Origin: Anisakis pegreffii
Taxonomy: Eukaryota; Nematoda; Chromadorea; Rhabditida; Anisakidae
NCBI GenBank assembly: GCA_035041965.1
Contig: JAPYMA010001681.1
Location: 45,005-109,004, forward strand
Reading direction: 5' to 3'
Length of the DNA stretch: 64,000 nt
Made by a program: the position numbers and the translations under genes. Positions 41,891 through 54,258 of the stretch are shown piece after piece (the first letter of the stretch is position 1; every line of letters begins with the position of its first letter). A model generated the notes under the pieces. It saw only the letters and a program-made list of their open reading frames with translations, was not told the origin of the DNA and did not search any database.

Positions 41891-44800
41891 ATGACTCAGT
41901 TTTTACCAGATAACTTGTTAGCGTTGTTCGAGGCACGACCGCCATTGCTGTATAAACCTCCTGCAGATGATTTACTCATTGATCGCAAAAGACCGAAGAT
42001 GTCGGGATTGTCCGAGTATGTGCATCTGTTTGAGGTAACTTTACACGGATTTTGATAATGACCTGCATAGACGTAGTTTTTGAATTTGAATTCATCAGTT
42101 GCAGTTTCAGTTGGATATACTTCTTTGCACGAAGAAACCTGAAAAGGGTGCACACAACTATGCAAATCAAACGTTACAGAATCGCAAAGATTTCTGCTCA
42201 CGCTGAGGATTAGTTGATACGTGCTTTTACCAGGACTTACAGATTGACATTAATGAGCTAGCATCCGAAGCCTGATCCAAGGTCTAAGCTAGAGTGCAAG
42301 CCATCCTTTGAGCTGATTGTTTCGTGAACGGCCGCGCCATTTGTTTGAAAATTAGGAGTGTTCAGTTTATGAATTTTGCTGCGGAGTGGTCTTCCCATCT
42401 AAACGATTACATCAAGACCGTAGGAAAGTGAATCATTATTTAGCAGGCATCACTATTACCTTTTTATTCAGGATCCGAAAGACACACCACCGAAGCCAGT
42501 TTTCGAGTCGAAGGAGGAGCGTCGTGCGCGTCGTGTAAGTTCATTTCCTGTTCGAACTGTACCCGCATAATTCAATCACTGTCTCTTTAAAATTTCATCA
42601 ATGATTTTGTATTGCTGCTTCAAGGTTCTTCGTATTAAAGTATTTTGTTTGAACTCAACTGAGTATAAGGCGTACTGAAGCACGAGCGAAGGTTTGTACT
42701 GGATCCTACTTGTGCGTAAATCTCACCATAGAAATGTCTCGCTATCACTAGATAGTTCCCATCATTTCCTGTTACGGTGGGGGTAACGGATAAAAAATAA
42801 ACCGCATGTTCGATAGTTTTACTATCCATGACAATCTTTTGAATGGTAATCGATGTGTGACTAATTGTTTTTTCAGCGTAAGGAAAAAGAAGAGCTGTTA
42901 GCGTATAAAATCGAGCAGGGAATTGCAACGTGTATGTTTTGGCTTTCCTTCTTTTGTTTACTTCAGATGTTGATTTGGATTACCAGGAGAAAATGATTCG
43001 TATATTTAATGATTTATTTATCAGCAATTACAACTCATTACAACTTGGGTCAAAATTTTGTTCAGGTGTTGTCTGTAAGAACAAATTGTCTGTTATACAA
43101 CTATCCATCGTCATCTTTATTTTACAGGGACCCCAGCTGATAATCCATCCGCAACGCTTGACCCATACAGAACGCTGTTCGTTGCACGCATCGTAAGTGT
43201 TCCGTTTTTCTACTGTTTCCACTCACTCTTTATTGCAACCCCAAAGAAATGATTTCCTTACAGTCATCATGTGAATTTTGGGGAATTCATAGAATTTCTG
43301 TGTTCACTGGAGGTTACCTACAGTCAGTGAAGTGTTTAATACGTTATTAACAAACTTCTCGATTTGCAAAAAGTTCATTGAAAATCTCGTGAAAATTCAT
43401 GTATAGTCTTATGATTGAGCATGCTTTGCGAATGAATTGTATTCATTCAGTCATATTGAAAGTGAATAGTGTTCCTATTGTATGATTTGTTTCAGAATTA
43501 CGAAACTTCTGAGTCAAAGTTGCGGCGCGAATTTGAACAGTTCGGGAAGGTCACAAAGGTTTGTTGTTTCTCTTTTTCTAACAGGATTTTATGTTTTCTG
43601 AATCCTTTTTCCTCCTCTCTGTTTGCATTTCGTCATGATCTTTGCTGCCTGCCTTCACATTCAGTATAATTCCGATAGGTGAAAATTTGTTGGACTATTC
43701 TAGATTTTAATAACCAAATTTTTAACTATTCCAGTTGGTCCTTGTTCAAGATCATAATGGTAAACCACGTGGATATGCCTTCATTGAATATCAGCATAAA
43801 GAAAATATGTCTGGTCAGTCGAAAGCATCACATTCACATTTTCGTATGATTTCTTTCCTTTACTTTTCATTTTTAATAATTTTATATCTCTGTTTCATTA
43901 ATCAGAAGTTTCGTAAAGTTGGTTCACAGTAAAAATGGTCCAGCTCAGTTGATGCTGTAAACAGATGTCATGCTCACACACAGTGTTATCGGTATCATTA
44001 TTATTTCCCATCAGTTCCACACATCCTTTTCTCATTCCTGGTGCTTATACGAACCGAATGTTCTATGCGAATTACGAAGAGTACGCAACTTCGAGCGCTG
44101 CATATCACCTCATTCTTCTTTTGATTGTCCCTTGCACACTTGATTAGCTTCAGAAGTATCGGCGAGGTTTGTCTTCTAAAATATCTGCTGCTAGTTTGAA
44201 ACGGAAAATTCAATTGTTTCCAATTATTGCCAAACTTCCGGTCAGTTGACATTTGTGTGTTTTATCTGTCGTCTGCGTTGGTTTCATATCTCAGTTCGAA
44301 AAATACATTCGGTCTTGGCATGTTTTCCCAAAATATGCACATAACGAGGGTAGTCGCTTTTTATGTAAAAACGAATCTTAAATCCTCGTCACCCCATACT
44401 TTCCTCTCTGTGCAGTGACTTTGATGGTTGTCCACTGGATGTAGTGCAGCGATTAAGCGCTGATGTTCCTGCATCTCTTTCTCTCTCTCTCTTTATTCGT
44501 CATGCAACTAATTGATATTCGGTGGTGAGATCAGCACGGTTATCATTCGCGCACTTACTCATCTGGTTGATACCTGCGTCACATTTCATGTTGCGGATGA
44601 GCTATGCGTAAGTTAATCAACACAGGCGAAGTATTTAAGCATCACAAAATGGCTGCATTCGTGGTAAAGTGTTTTTATTCATTATTGTTCGGAGTGATTC
44701 AGACATTGAAAAGGTAAAAGCAAACTGCGTTTTGAAGTGTTTTAAACTGATCGGTATTTATTTGCAGAAGAGCAGCATCTGCTATTAAAGGCCGTGCCTG

Positions 44801-47771
44801 TCTCTTGATGCAACCTTCTCTGCACATTTTACACTTGGTTTGTTTGAACATGACTCTGTGCGGTTGCGTTAATTTTGTCATCATCTCCTTTGAAAATTCG
44901 ATTTTTAGGTGAATTCTGTATGAGTTAAATGTTGACCTTAAGGAATGAATTTGTTTTTTCAAAGCAAAATTTTCCCGGTAGAAAACTCGGCGCACCGCAC
45001 AGATCGGGTAAGCTCAAACGCGGGGATAATCAAATAACAAACCAGCATTTTCGGTATTTCTGTGGTTTGTTTGCGTATGGTAAGATTCTCTAATCATTGC
45101 TTAGCTATTATTTCGATTATTTGGGTAGAGGTAGGCTAAAGATAGAAACTTAGAATGATTTTCTACCAATGTAAATTGAAGGTAAGCAGGTAATAGCTTG
45201 AGAATTATTTAGTTGTAGTAATGCGCATGCTAATCTATAATGCGTAGCTCGGATGTAAATTTTGCAACTGACAATGAGTAACGAATTTATCGTACGATTA
45301 GACGTCAGATGATTTGTTCGAATGATGAGCCGTTCGTTTCGTAGCCAGTTTTGTTCGTTTATATTCTTCGATATTGAATCTTAATGTTAGGAACTCATCA
45401 AAACTATCGTTTGATTTGAACAATTCGCTGTTTACATTTCCGCGTCAGTTCCGATCTCTGATGTTTGAATGATCTAGTAGTTTTTGCAACATTTGTTACT
45501 GTGTTCCACGATTATTGCGAAGATGGAATTTGAGAGTTGATGATATTCATTCCTGGTTGCTGAACCTTTGAATTGCCTGAACCCTCAACGCTATAAGCGG
45601 TTTATTCGAAATTCGTCATCGCCATCTCATAGTGACCTAACATTTGATATAATTTTGAATAGTGCCGTAAACGACAAACGAAAAATGCGGAATGAAAGTG
45701 TTGGTGATGCGTACTTTGATGGCTCAAGAAGCCTCTGTAAATGGTTATCAATATGTTGGGATAAAACATTTGTGCAGCCAGTGGTTAGGATCTATAAGGT
45801 TGATCTCTCAGATGGAATAGTTCCGGTCAATATACTACATTCCTTGATCGATCCGCGCAGGTCGACTGCACCATGTTGGTGATGCCGTTATAAGACCAAG
45901 CGTTTTGCATCTGGGCGCATAGGGTTTTCTGCGTCGTAACAATTAGGTGCAAAAAGCAAAAATGTCGCAATTTTAGAAACGTATGAAAGAAAAATTCGTT
46001 TGAATTTTATTGAAATTTTCGGGTATTAGTCGAGGATTTCTATTAATTAACTATAAGCATTTGAGTAATCGAGCACGTCGGTGGTAACTATTTTGCCTAT
46101 TATTTTTCAATTTTGTTTTTCGCTTTGTTTTTGAATCTGAAAAGAGTGTAAGTTTATTGTGTCAATTCACGCCGACTGTGGTATGATTTGCTTGCACGCA
46201 ACGGAGAGCACCTTCGTTCGCCCATTTGCTTAGGTCAGCGTTTCCTTTAATATTTCCTTTGAAATAATCATCTTACTGTTAGTGTTTCGGGAACACGTGT
46301 CAGTATTAGACCCCAAAAACCATTTGTCGGAAAAAAACCAACGTTCAAAGGTAAGTGATGAGATACAGCGAACGTATTCATCGTATTGAATCGGTGACGA
46401 ATTTTAAAAATGTTCGAGCAAAGTGTTGCATATTAAGGGTTATTTTTGCGTGTGGAATGTCTTGATATGTGCTCCCTCATCGTAATTTCTTCATTTTGAG
46501 TGTGCGTTTGTTAGTTTCAAATATCCTGCCAGATCCCAGTCCCTTCATCATGATAACGTAAGAGCAATTTCTGTTTGACATGATTTCTGTCTGGAATGGC
46601 TTTTAAGATGCACACCATCAAGACATTCAGAAATGTGCTCGCTGTTGAGAATTGCATCTGATTTTTGGAAAAAGATTAAGCCGAATGTGGAGTTTTGTCT
46701 TAATACAAATGCACTTTTTTGGTAATATATCTGAAAAGTTTATGTAAAGTGCGTTTTGCTGAATTATACTTAGTTCAAACTGGAAATTGGATGCAATTTT
46801 CGTCGGAGTTGCGGGGCAGTTCAAGTGAAAACGGGAAAGGAATGACTTTCAGAAGCATACAAAAAAGCGGATGGAATGAAAATTGACGGACGTCGTGTCG
46901 TGGTTGATTACGAACGTGGACGAACTCAAAAATCGTGGCTTCCAAGGCGATTGGGTTTGTTTTTTAAATCAATAATGACTCTGCGAGCTAGATAAGCTGC
47001 AATTGCATTGAATGCGATAAGGTGTTCATCACAATCTCAGCATCAGTACAATTTCATTAAGTTTGTCTTCATATAGAATTAAGAGATTAAATGTCAGGTG
47101 GTGGTAAGGGTGATACTCGACGAACACGTGAATCAAAGGCAGTACTTGAAGCAGCAGCAGCGTTAGAAACTCCTGAGGAGAAAGATCGCGAGCATCGATC
47201 ATCATCTAGGCATCGATCACGTGATCGTGATAGTCGTGATCGGACTAGTGAACGTGATCGGAATGGCGTTTCATCGAGACGGAGAAGTCGAAGTCGTGAC
47301 CGCGATCGCGAACGTGATCGTGATCGTGATCGTGATCGCGATCGCGATAGAGATCGTGACTCAAAAAGGTAATGGCTCACAGTGTCTTGTTCTTCAGCTA
47401 TTTTCTTAATACTCGCTACCTGTGAAGTCAAATTCCTTTCTTAAAAATCGACATGCGAAATGATCCTTTTCTTTATGAATTGATGAATTTATACTGACTC
47501 ATATGCATTTAACCTGTGGTCATATTGAATTCGGCGTTGACCGCTTCCAGAACGTCGGGAATCAATATGTGTTCCTTGTTTAGTATCAGATGTGCAGCTG
47601 AGATGTTTCATTATGCTGATTAAAAGTGAATTCAGACATGACGACTATCGATCGCGTGACGTGCGTAATGGTGGTGATCGTGACCGCGATCGAGATCGGG
47701 ACCGCGGAGTGGGAGGAGGTGGACCACGAGAACGTGACTATCGCGAAGATCGCGGTCGCAGAAGATACTGA
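41891..47771 (+). CDS. rnp-7: U1 small nuclear ribonucleoprotein 70 kDa (U1-70K, 9 exons)
   Basis: Exons: 41891-42034, 42472-42534, 42877-42931, 43128-43192, 43496-43558, 43735-43813, 46853-46954, 47098-47368, 47636-47771. Phases agree, giving 325 aa. The N terminus [13 protein letters not shown] is the conserved U1-70K start. A basic E/R helix (about 60-85) precedes one RRM (about 101-180) with RNP2 LFVARI (104-109) and RNP1 RGYAFIEY (142-149). After VDYERGRT and WLPRRLG comes a glycine hinge and a long Arg-Asp/Arg-Ser tail. Known role: binds stem-loop I of U1 snRNA and acts in 5' splice site recognition in the nucleus. A T-rich TTTTTTTCAG ends 9 bases before the ATG, a probable trans-splice acceptor. 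The exon 3 donor (GTATGT at 42932) was chosen so that a Trp codon spans the junction, matching the W before the RRM in other U1-70K proteins. Intron 6 is unusually long (3.0 kb) and splits the RRM. Confidence 0.95.
43814..46852 (+). other. 3.0 kb intron 6 of U1-70K, inside the RRM
   Basis: Phase 1, GTCAGT to TTTCAG. The other introns of the gene are 0.14-0.44 kb. The intron contains a CT-rich tract (about 44474-44495) and an acceptor-like CTCTGTGCAG at about 44415 followed at once by TGA. No recognised coding domain was found. The open frame at 45568-45882 resembles nothing I know and has no splice context. Confidence 0.7.
44474..44495. repeat. CT-rich microsatellite
   Basis: A near-pure pyrimidine run (TCTC units) inside U1-70K intron 6. 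Such tracts can bind polypyrimidine-tract proteins; no more can be said from the sequence. Confidence 0.7.
47286..47365 (+). repeat. Hexamer repeat coding the Arg-Asp tail of U1-70K
   Basis: Tandem CGTGAT/CGCGAT units encode alternating Arg-Asp in the U1-70K tail. The repeat also opens a long antisense frame rich in Ser-Arg (47087-47431), which is an artefact of the repeat. Confidence 0.85.
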
Positions 47772-49338
47772 TATGAATTGTTTTCAGTTCATTCCCTTTA
47801 AGAAAGAAATGTGTAATGTCGTTTATATCCGGGATGTAGAGGTCTTGAATGATTCAAATGACCGGAATGGCAGTACATCGGCTACCAACAAAGCACAGTT
47901 CTCTAGCTCAGCATTTATTCTGACTTAGTAGTTCTCTAGCAAATGAACATCCAGCTGCTTCTGAAGTGATCGGTGTATTTATGGAGTGTTTGATATTTTT
48001 AGTGTTTGGTCCAGGGATCTCCATAAGAGGAACCATCCAGTTTTGGGTAATTTCGGGGTATTAAAGGGGTAATGGAGGGGATCAAGAAATTAGTTCTGAT
48101 GTTATGCGTAGAAATAGTAAATTATCGTAGTGGGGGAGGGGAAGGGGGATGGTGACGGCTTGATAAATCACAAAGAAGGTAATGGAGCACATGAGCGTGG
48201 GCTGGGGATCACTGATTTAGGCGAAGAGTTCTTCCTACGATTTCTCCATTTTCCTTGAACTGAATTCAGGAAATTTAAGAGTATATTTTGCAATATTCAG
48301 TTTTGAATCGACAGCTTATTGAATGCATTTCTTACTGATTGTTCGCTCGTTTGAGCATTTTCTTACATATTTCAACATATCTTTGGGTTTTTCAAAAAAT
48401 AGGTCAGAGTCAGTCAGAGTGGTTCAGATGAGCTCTGTAAAGTTAATATTAAAGTCCCATGCTTCCAATTCCATTCCGTTTTCTCTTTGAAATGTTCATT
48501 TTGACAAAAGTTTTATCCTGTTTTTCATCCTGCGATACTGTTATTTATTTTGGATGATTTTTCATGTTTTTCTTTCAGTTATTTTGATATTGCAAGGTTA
48601 GTTTAATGATGAGTCGATTGTTGGTTTCATTGTTTATTATGAAAAGTCACGTTATTCCACGTTTGCTTATTTCATTCGTTCAGTTCTTTTTCGCACAATG
48701 AATAGTTCTCCGGAAGAGTTATTACCACTCTGAAAAGGACAAATTTATTTTGCAAATATTCTCATTTTGGACCAGACCTTCTTTAAAAGTATTTCATATC
48801 TGCACAGGTGTTTTTCTCCACCTTTCATTTTACGTATTCGATTGTTGTTGTTTGTTTATTTTTGTTCGTTACCGTTATTGCAATTATAAAAATTATGTTT
48901 CAAAAGCAGTTGATGTTTTTTGTGCATAAAAGTTGCGTTATGTGCTGTCTCAGAAATGTGAAGTGGTGGTGAATGCCGTGCGCAATCAACTGAGGATGAA
49001 CCATAAAAATTATAATTGAATTGGTTTATTTTAGTCTAATGTAATTAAAGCATATACACGATAGAACAATTACACATCAGACGTTGAAGAGGGAATAATT
49101 TCTCGATTGATATTTGGAATATTTGATAGCGCCTTTCATAAATGAAGTGTGTGAGATTATTTAGTGGCATCATGGATGATTTTACGGTGTGCTGTAAAGC
49201 ACGCTTGAATTTTACGTATCTGAGCAGTGAATTGATTCACACGAGATTACTTCAGTGGAACACTCAATGTCATAAACACATGAATAAGCGTATTGTGAAT
49301 CTGAGAAGGTATAAACATGAGGTTAAGATGTTTTGTCT
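47772..49338. other. Convergent intergenic region, U1-70K and TTR-like A
   Basis: Contains the hAT-like element and the 3' flanks of both genes. An AATAAA on the minus strand near 49024 could serve TTR-like A. No further gene seen. Confidence 0.5.
48012..48214. mobile_element. 203 bp hAT-like miniature element with G-runs
   Basis: The left end CAGGGATCTCCA and the reverse complement of the right end, CAGTGATCCCCA, match at 10 of 12 positions and resemble hAT-family termini. The flanking octamers (GTTTGGTC and ATTTAGGC) agree at 5 of 8, a possible decayed target duplication. The interior is G-rich on the + strand, with GGGGGAGGGGAAGGGGG near 48132-48148. It lies between the convergent U1-70K and TTR-like A genes. 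Confidence 0.45.
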
Positions 49339-50656
49339 TCAGTGGAAGCAATCGCGCTCTTCACCAGAATATTCCCCAGCGAGTTCAATTGATCCAGCAT
49401 CGTAAAGCTTGTTGGGTCGTGATCCCACTGTTATGTACTCGTCCGGAATCATTACACTGATCTTTCGTTGACATGGCTGAAAATTGAACGGTTATTTCAA
49501 CTGTGAAATGAGTAGTGTGATGAGAAATTCCATTCCGTCCCGTTTTGTTTGCTCATGATAAGTGATAAAGGCAGTCAAGTGTAGAAGTTCCTTATTCTGT
49601 CTAGATGATATCGAGATTCATGCATAAGAATGAGCTTCTCGGAGACACTTTCTCATGCTATTGATCATGGCTGTCATATACACGATAGAACAGTTATGTT
49701 TTGTAGGTCAATGGTAGTTGCTATTATTGCTGAATTAGCAGGCTTTAAAGATGTCAGCCTTTTGCTGTTTGAAATTACTTATCAAGTGTTTTTGATATCA
49801 TCCAATTCGTATTTTCAAAAGCACTGAAATGAGTGCGCGAAGTAAATGTGATTCTCGATAGTTCGTGGACGATTCGTTGAACTGCTGAAGAGTCGAACAA
49901 ATTTAATACTCACCCACCACCAATCTTCACAGTCGTGATAAATGTTAAGTTTTGGATCGATCGGTGACATCTCGGCATTGCTTCCAGTGAATTCGAAGTA
50001 GCCGTTGACATCTGTTGTTGTCTCACCCATGAAGTCGTCGAAGTCGAGACCTGGAATTGTGAAGGAATACATGATGAATGCTTGTTAGACTGTGTGGCGT
50101 TTTAATGGTAGGATTTATTATAAAAGTCCTACAGATGAGGATGTATCTCGAAGTTCAACGGCTAAACGCAGATATGTGAAACTCGTGATTAATTTTGAGT
50201 TGCTCATATTTACTGAATTTTCTATAACACACTTTTCGCAAACTGTTGTATTCCGCTGCTCAGTTGTTCTGTTCCATTCTATTCTACGCGTTTTTTCTGA
50301 AGTGTCCTATGCTATTCTCTCGGATAGAACAGTTTGACTGGAATAGAAAAGCCACTACTCATGCTAATAGTTTTGAGAAACTTTTTTGTGTGCTGAATGA
50401 ATAGAAAGCGTTCGAGCTGTGATTCTACTCATTGCTCATTGTCGGCAGGTATCGGAGAATAGGGCATGTTATGAGTACTGATTATAAATGTACCTCGATC
50501 ATCGTCATACATTTTCACGAGAACATCAGGTGCTGGCTTTCCATTGCAAAGTAAGATGCCTTTAGCGCCAGCACTCTGTGTTCTGCCTACCAAACCACCG
50601 AACGCACCAAACGCATAAGGTATCAGACAGACGAATAATATCGCCGCGTAGATCAT
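49339..50656 (-). CDS. Transthyretin-like secreted protein A
   Basis: Exons in transcript order: 50656-50494, 50050-49914, 49476-49339; 145 aa. A signal peptide (MIYAAILFVCLIPYAFGA) precedes FGGLVGRTQS, the TTR-like entry motif. Then come LLCNGKPAPDVLVKMYDDDRG, DFDDFMGETTTDVNGYFEF, IDPKLNIYHDC, PCQRKISVMIPDEYI and the closing ERDCFH. Four cysteines sit at the usual family places. Known: the TTR-like (DUF290) family is a large, nematode-typical set of small secreted beta-sandwich proteins, related in fold to transthyretin and mostly of unknown function. Introns fall in the Gly codon after DDDR (phase 1) and after the WWW (phase 0), as in genes B, C and D. An acceptor-like TTTAG lies 4 bases before the ATG. 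This is the end of the array nearest to U1-70K, which is convergent with it. Confidence 0.92.
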
Positions 50657-50806
50657 CTTTCTAAACTGAGTAAATGTTTTTTATTGATGATGTCTTTATC
50701 GTTTCATGTGCAATCCATAGTTCGAGTCGATTCCACCACCAAAAAATATTGGCATGTACCGCACAGTAAATTGCAGCGAGCATTTGGTTTAAAGTTAGCA
50801 TATTAA

Positions 50807-51510
50807 GAAAAGCTTAGGCAGTCATCAATAGTTGGTGTATTGTTCTATGAAATCTTAAAAGTTGTAAAGAATAGTGGCATATTTTCGCAGTATGCTGGAA
50901 GAATGGAGATTGCGAAAGCCATTGCTGCTGAGAATTATTTTTGATTCATTACAAAAGAGGTTGAATTATATTTATAAGCTGAAGAGGCCTTTAAAGGGAA
51001 AAGCATTGTTAGAAACGTTTCCGTAGTGAAGAATCGCACGTCATATGTTTTCCCAACAAGGGAGACTGTCGATCTTCTTGTAGCTTTAAAATCCAAAAGC
51101 TGTCCTGTTTACTGCCCACAAGAATTTTGGTCTTCTGGCTCAAGATTTGGCTAGAATAGTTTGACGGATTCTGCTGACTGATGTTTCCAAAAATTGGAGG
51201 TCTCGCAATGACAGTTAATGATTGTATTGAAATAGGCTATACCATACGGAAATGAACACATAGTGTGGTTTGAAATGCATTTAAACTTCTATCAGAAGGA
51301 CTTTTGGCCTTCTATCTCATCAAAGCTGAGCCATTTGAACTTTAGTTATGCGCAGGAGTTGAGGCAAGGTCTTATGCACGTCAACATTCTAATGTCACCG
51401 CTCTTGAAAACTCCAAGGATGGCTTGAACGAATTCAAAACCGATAAGTATCTCATCAAATTGGCGACGATTCAGCTAGTCATCGAGAGGGGAAGCACTCG
51501 CCCAGATTAA
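50807..51510 (+). pseudogene. Unidentified decayed coding sequence
   Basis: On the + strand, between TTR-like genes A and B, a coding-like frame runs 45 codons (with YAGRMEIAKAIAAENY) and is cut by TGA. In the same frame after a TAA it continues AFKGKSIVRNVSVVKNRTSY, TRETVDLLVALKSKSCPVYC and ends at TAG. A further 55-codon frame (51346-51510) holds ALENSKDGLNEFKTDKYLIK. The composition is protein-like throughout, but stops and frame changes break it. Family not recognised. It may be an old gene copy or part of a mobile element. Confidence 0.3.
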
Positions 51511-52380
51511 AAAGGCAACTTGCAACTTTTTTGTTGTATTTTTATACTACTGTTCGGTCGAGCAACAATCAATTTACTACAGCTTATGTAACAAATGAGA
51601 ATAACTATATGGGCAACCTTCCATCCAATTCACAGTTTACCAGAACAATTTCGACTGAAATGTAACAATCACGACAATGGGCTTATACGAAGATAGTAGC
51701 AATGTTCGCAGTTTTATACTGAGAAAGAATGGGCATAAAATTGTATTCAATATAAAAGTGAACTTTATTTATTCGGTTGGCCTAATAAACTCAAACAAAG
51801 CTAATGTAAAGAAGGCATATAGCAACAGTGAGCATTGATGAATGTGAACAAAACAATAAACTCGATGATGAAGATGTTATCTCAATTTATAGTTGAAAGC
51901 TGCTGTTATCATTGTTGTTGTTGTTGTGCGTGCGTAACAGTGAATTGATGGTGTGATTACTGAGATGATTCAAAGGAATCAACGAAATCAGGTGAACGAG
52001 TGAATCATTGTGTATTGCTAAGTCGATTGTTACAAAAAAATGCGTTATTATTGCTCAATATGCTGCGTTCTCGTCAACACATCAATCACTCTGTGTTATT
52101 TTGTGTAATACTTATGTTCCCATAAGATTCTTTCTTGAAGCTGTGATTAAATCCCATCATTCGTCGTCAAGACAATAATTATTGGACAAAAATTTTTTAT
52201 CCACATTCTCAAAATGTAATGAACATGACTTTCATTCGTTACGTAGATAAACATCAAAAGCGATCAGATTTTTTCCACTTAAATAATGAGCGTTGATTAA
52301 AAATACAATGATTCGAAGTTGAATGGTTTCGTTTGCCATGATTAGCTCAAATCTAAAATCAGCCATCAGTCTTCGTCATT

Positions 52381-54258
52381 TCAGTGGAGACAATCACGAG
52401 TTTCACCCTTATAATGACCCGAAAGTTCAATTGTTCCAGCGTCATAGAATTTCTTTGGTCGAGGGCCGTCCGTAATGTAACCATCAGGAATCATAATACT
52501 TACTTTGCGTTGACATGGCTAAAATATGAGCTTGGTTTATAAGAGTCCAAATCATATATTCAAAGCAAATGCGCAACTTTCTGTGATTTTGTTTCGGCTG
52601 TCTTCAGTGTTGAAACACTTCGGAGCATTTACATACTTCCACAACCTTGATATTTCTCTACAGTTCAGCGGTCAAATGAATATAATAATGCTACTTACCC
52701 ACCAGCCGTCCTCGCAGTCGTGATAAATATTCAATTTTGGATCAATCGGTGTCATCTCCGCGATGTGACCACTTATTTCGAAGCGGCCATGTGAATCTGT
52801 TTTGCCCTCAGCCATCAAATCGTCAAAGTCCATTCCTTAAAATCACGTCAACAATACTCACCTTACTCGTTTTTCGATACTGATGAGCACAGTAAATGGC
52901 TTTGACCATCTGAGTCGGTTTGTGTTGTTGTATGATTCACCGTTAAAATTTATTCAGTAATTTCTAGTCGACAGCAGGCCTATCACAAAGTTTTGAGAAT
53001 CGTATAGCAGTAGATTTTGGATCAATTTGTTGACGGTCATGTCATTCCTTTCTCAGTCCTTTTCTCTGCAGCTCTATCACTTCAGTTCACTAATTACTTT
53101 TTCGCATCACATCCCTCGTTGCGTTTCATGCTCTGCTGGCTTTTCGCTGTGCTACTGTATGCCACATGGAGACTAATGTGAATACTCTTCAGGCGGTACG
53201 TTAATTTCTCAATTTATTGCTAAGTCATTACAAAGACTCGAAAGAATCGAAATAATGTCATGTACAGAAAATGGAAGGTTTGTTCCAACATTATGCTAAC
53301 CAAAGTTCCATTGCAATTGTCACTGCCTTCTAATCCTTGACTATTTTATTGTCATTGATTTTCTGTGTGCAAATGGAGTGCTGGTAAGAAATTGGTATGA
53401 ATGGATACCGATTGTTTGTCAACATTTTTATTATGTAGAGAATCAACGTTAACATGCGGTAATTCAAGGTATGCCGGGACTCTGCTCTACTGAAGGCTAC
53501 TGCTTGTAGTGGCACAACTGGGTTCAGGCATTTTAAAAGATCATTCAATGATGATTCACGTCGACCGAAACCGTCATCATATCTAGAGAATGGCAAAAAG
53601 TGCGAGTTCAAATTACTGTTAACTGGCGGATTATGATCAAACTGATACCCAATGATCCGAGAATTCTTAGTGACAACATTGAGTAGATGGTGATAAATAG
53701 AGTAACTGAAAGCGGGTATCTCAAAGATCAGGAAGCTGATTTGATGATGAATCGCACTGCTTGCGCGTTCGAGGGTTTTAAAATGATCGTAACCGATTTA
53801 GCATACGATCTATTAATGTAACGACTGTTGAATGGCCCACTACAATTCACATGATGCAGTAAAATATTTACAAAAAAATACTGGGATAGTGGGATGGGTA
53901 AGATTCTGGCATGCGGTATTTGACGCGGTATTTCGAGTGGTGATTGCCCAAAAATAGCATGCAAATAAATCACAGCAGTTATTCTCATTTACTCGATAGT
54001 TTTATCTTCACTTATGGACTGATTAGTACCACTACAATGTACCATTCGTCAAATTCTTGCCTCAATACGAAGTCGCTTAATTAACAAATAACCTCTATCA
54101 TCATCGTACAGTTTGACAAGCACGTCCGCTGCAGGTTTGCCATTGCAGGTTAAAATGCCTCTAACACCACTGCTCTGAGTTCTTCCAACCAGACCTCCGA
54201 AAGCACTCATTGCAGCTGGGATCAGTGCGATCAGCAATATCACTTGGATCGCACGCAT
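52381..54258 (-). CDS. Transthyretin-like secreted protein B
   Basis: Exons: 54258-54093, 52835-52699, 52518-52381; 146 aa. A signal peptide (MRAIQVILLIALIPAAMSA) is followed by FGGLVGRTQSSGVRG, TCNGKPAADVLVKLYDDDRG, MDFDDLMAEGKTDSHG, IDPKLNIYHDCEDGWW, PCQRKVSIMIPDGYI and TRDCLH. The longer in-frame ATG upstream (54351) was rejected. The MRAI start gives a clean signal peptide, and an acceptor-like ATTTAG lies between the two ATGs. Intron positions and phases equal those of A and C. Intron 1 is long (1257 bases) and contains an unrelated open frame at 53330-53611. Closest to A by eye. Confidence 0.92.

Noticed and set aside
45568..45882. 104-residue frame in U1-70K intron 6 as a nested gene
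   Set aside because: No recognisable domain, no splice or leader context; the length is within chance for a 3 kb intron.
47087..47431. Long minus-strand frame rich in Ser-Arg, looking like an SR protein
   Set aside because: It is the antisense of the Arg-Asp repeat of U1-70K; the + strand frame joins in phase to the RRM exons.
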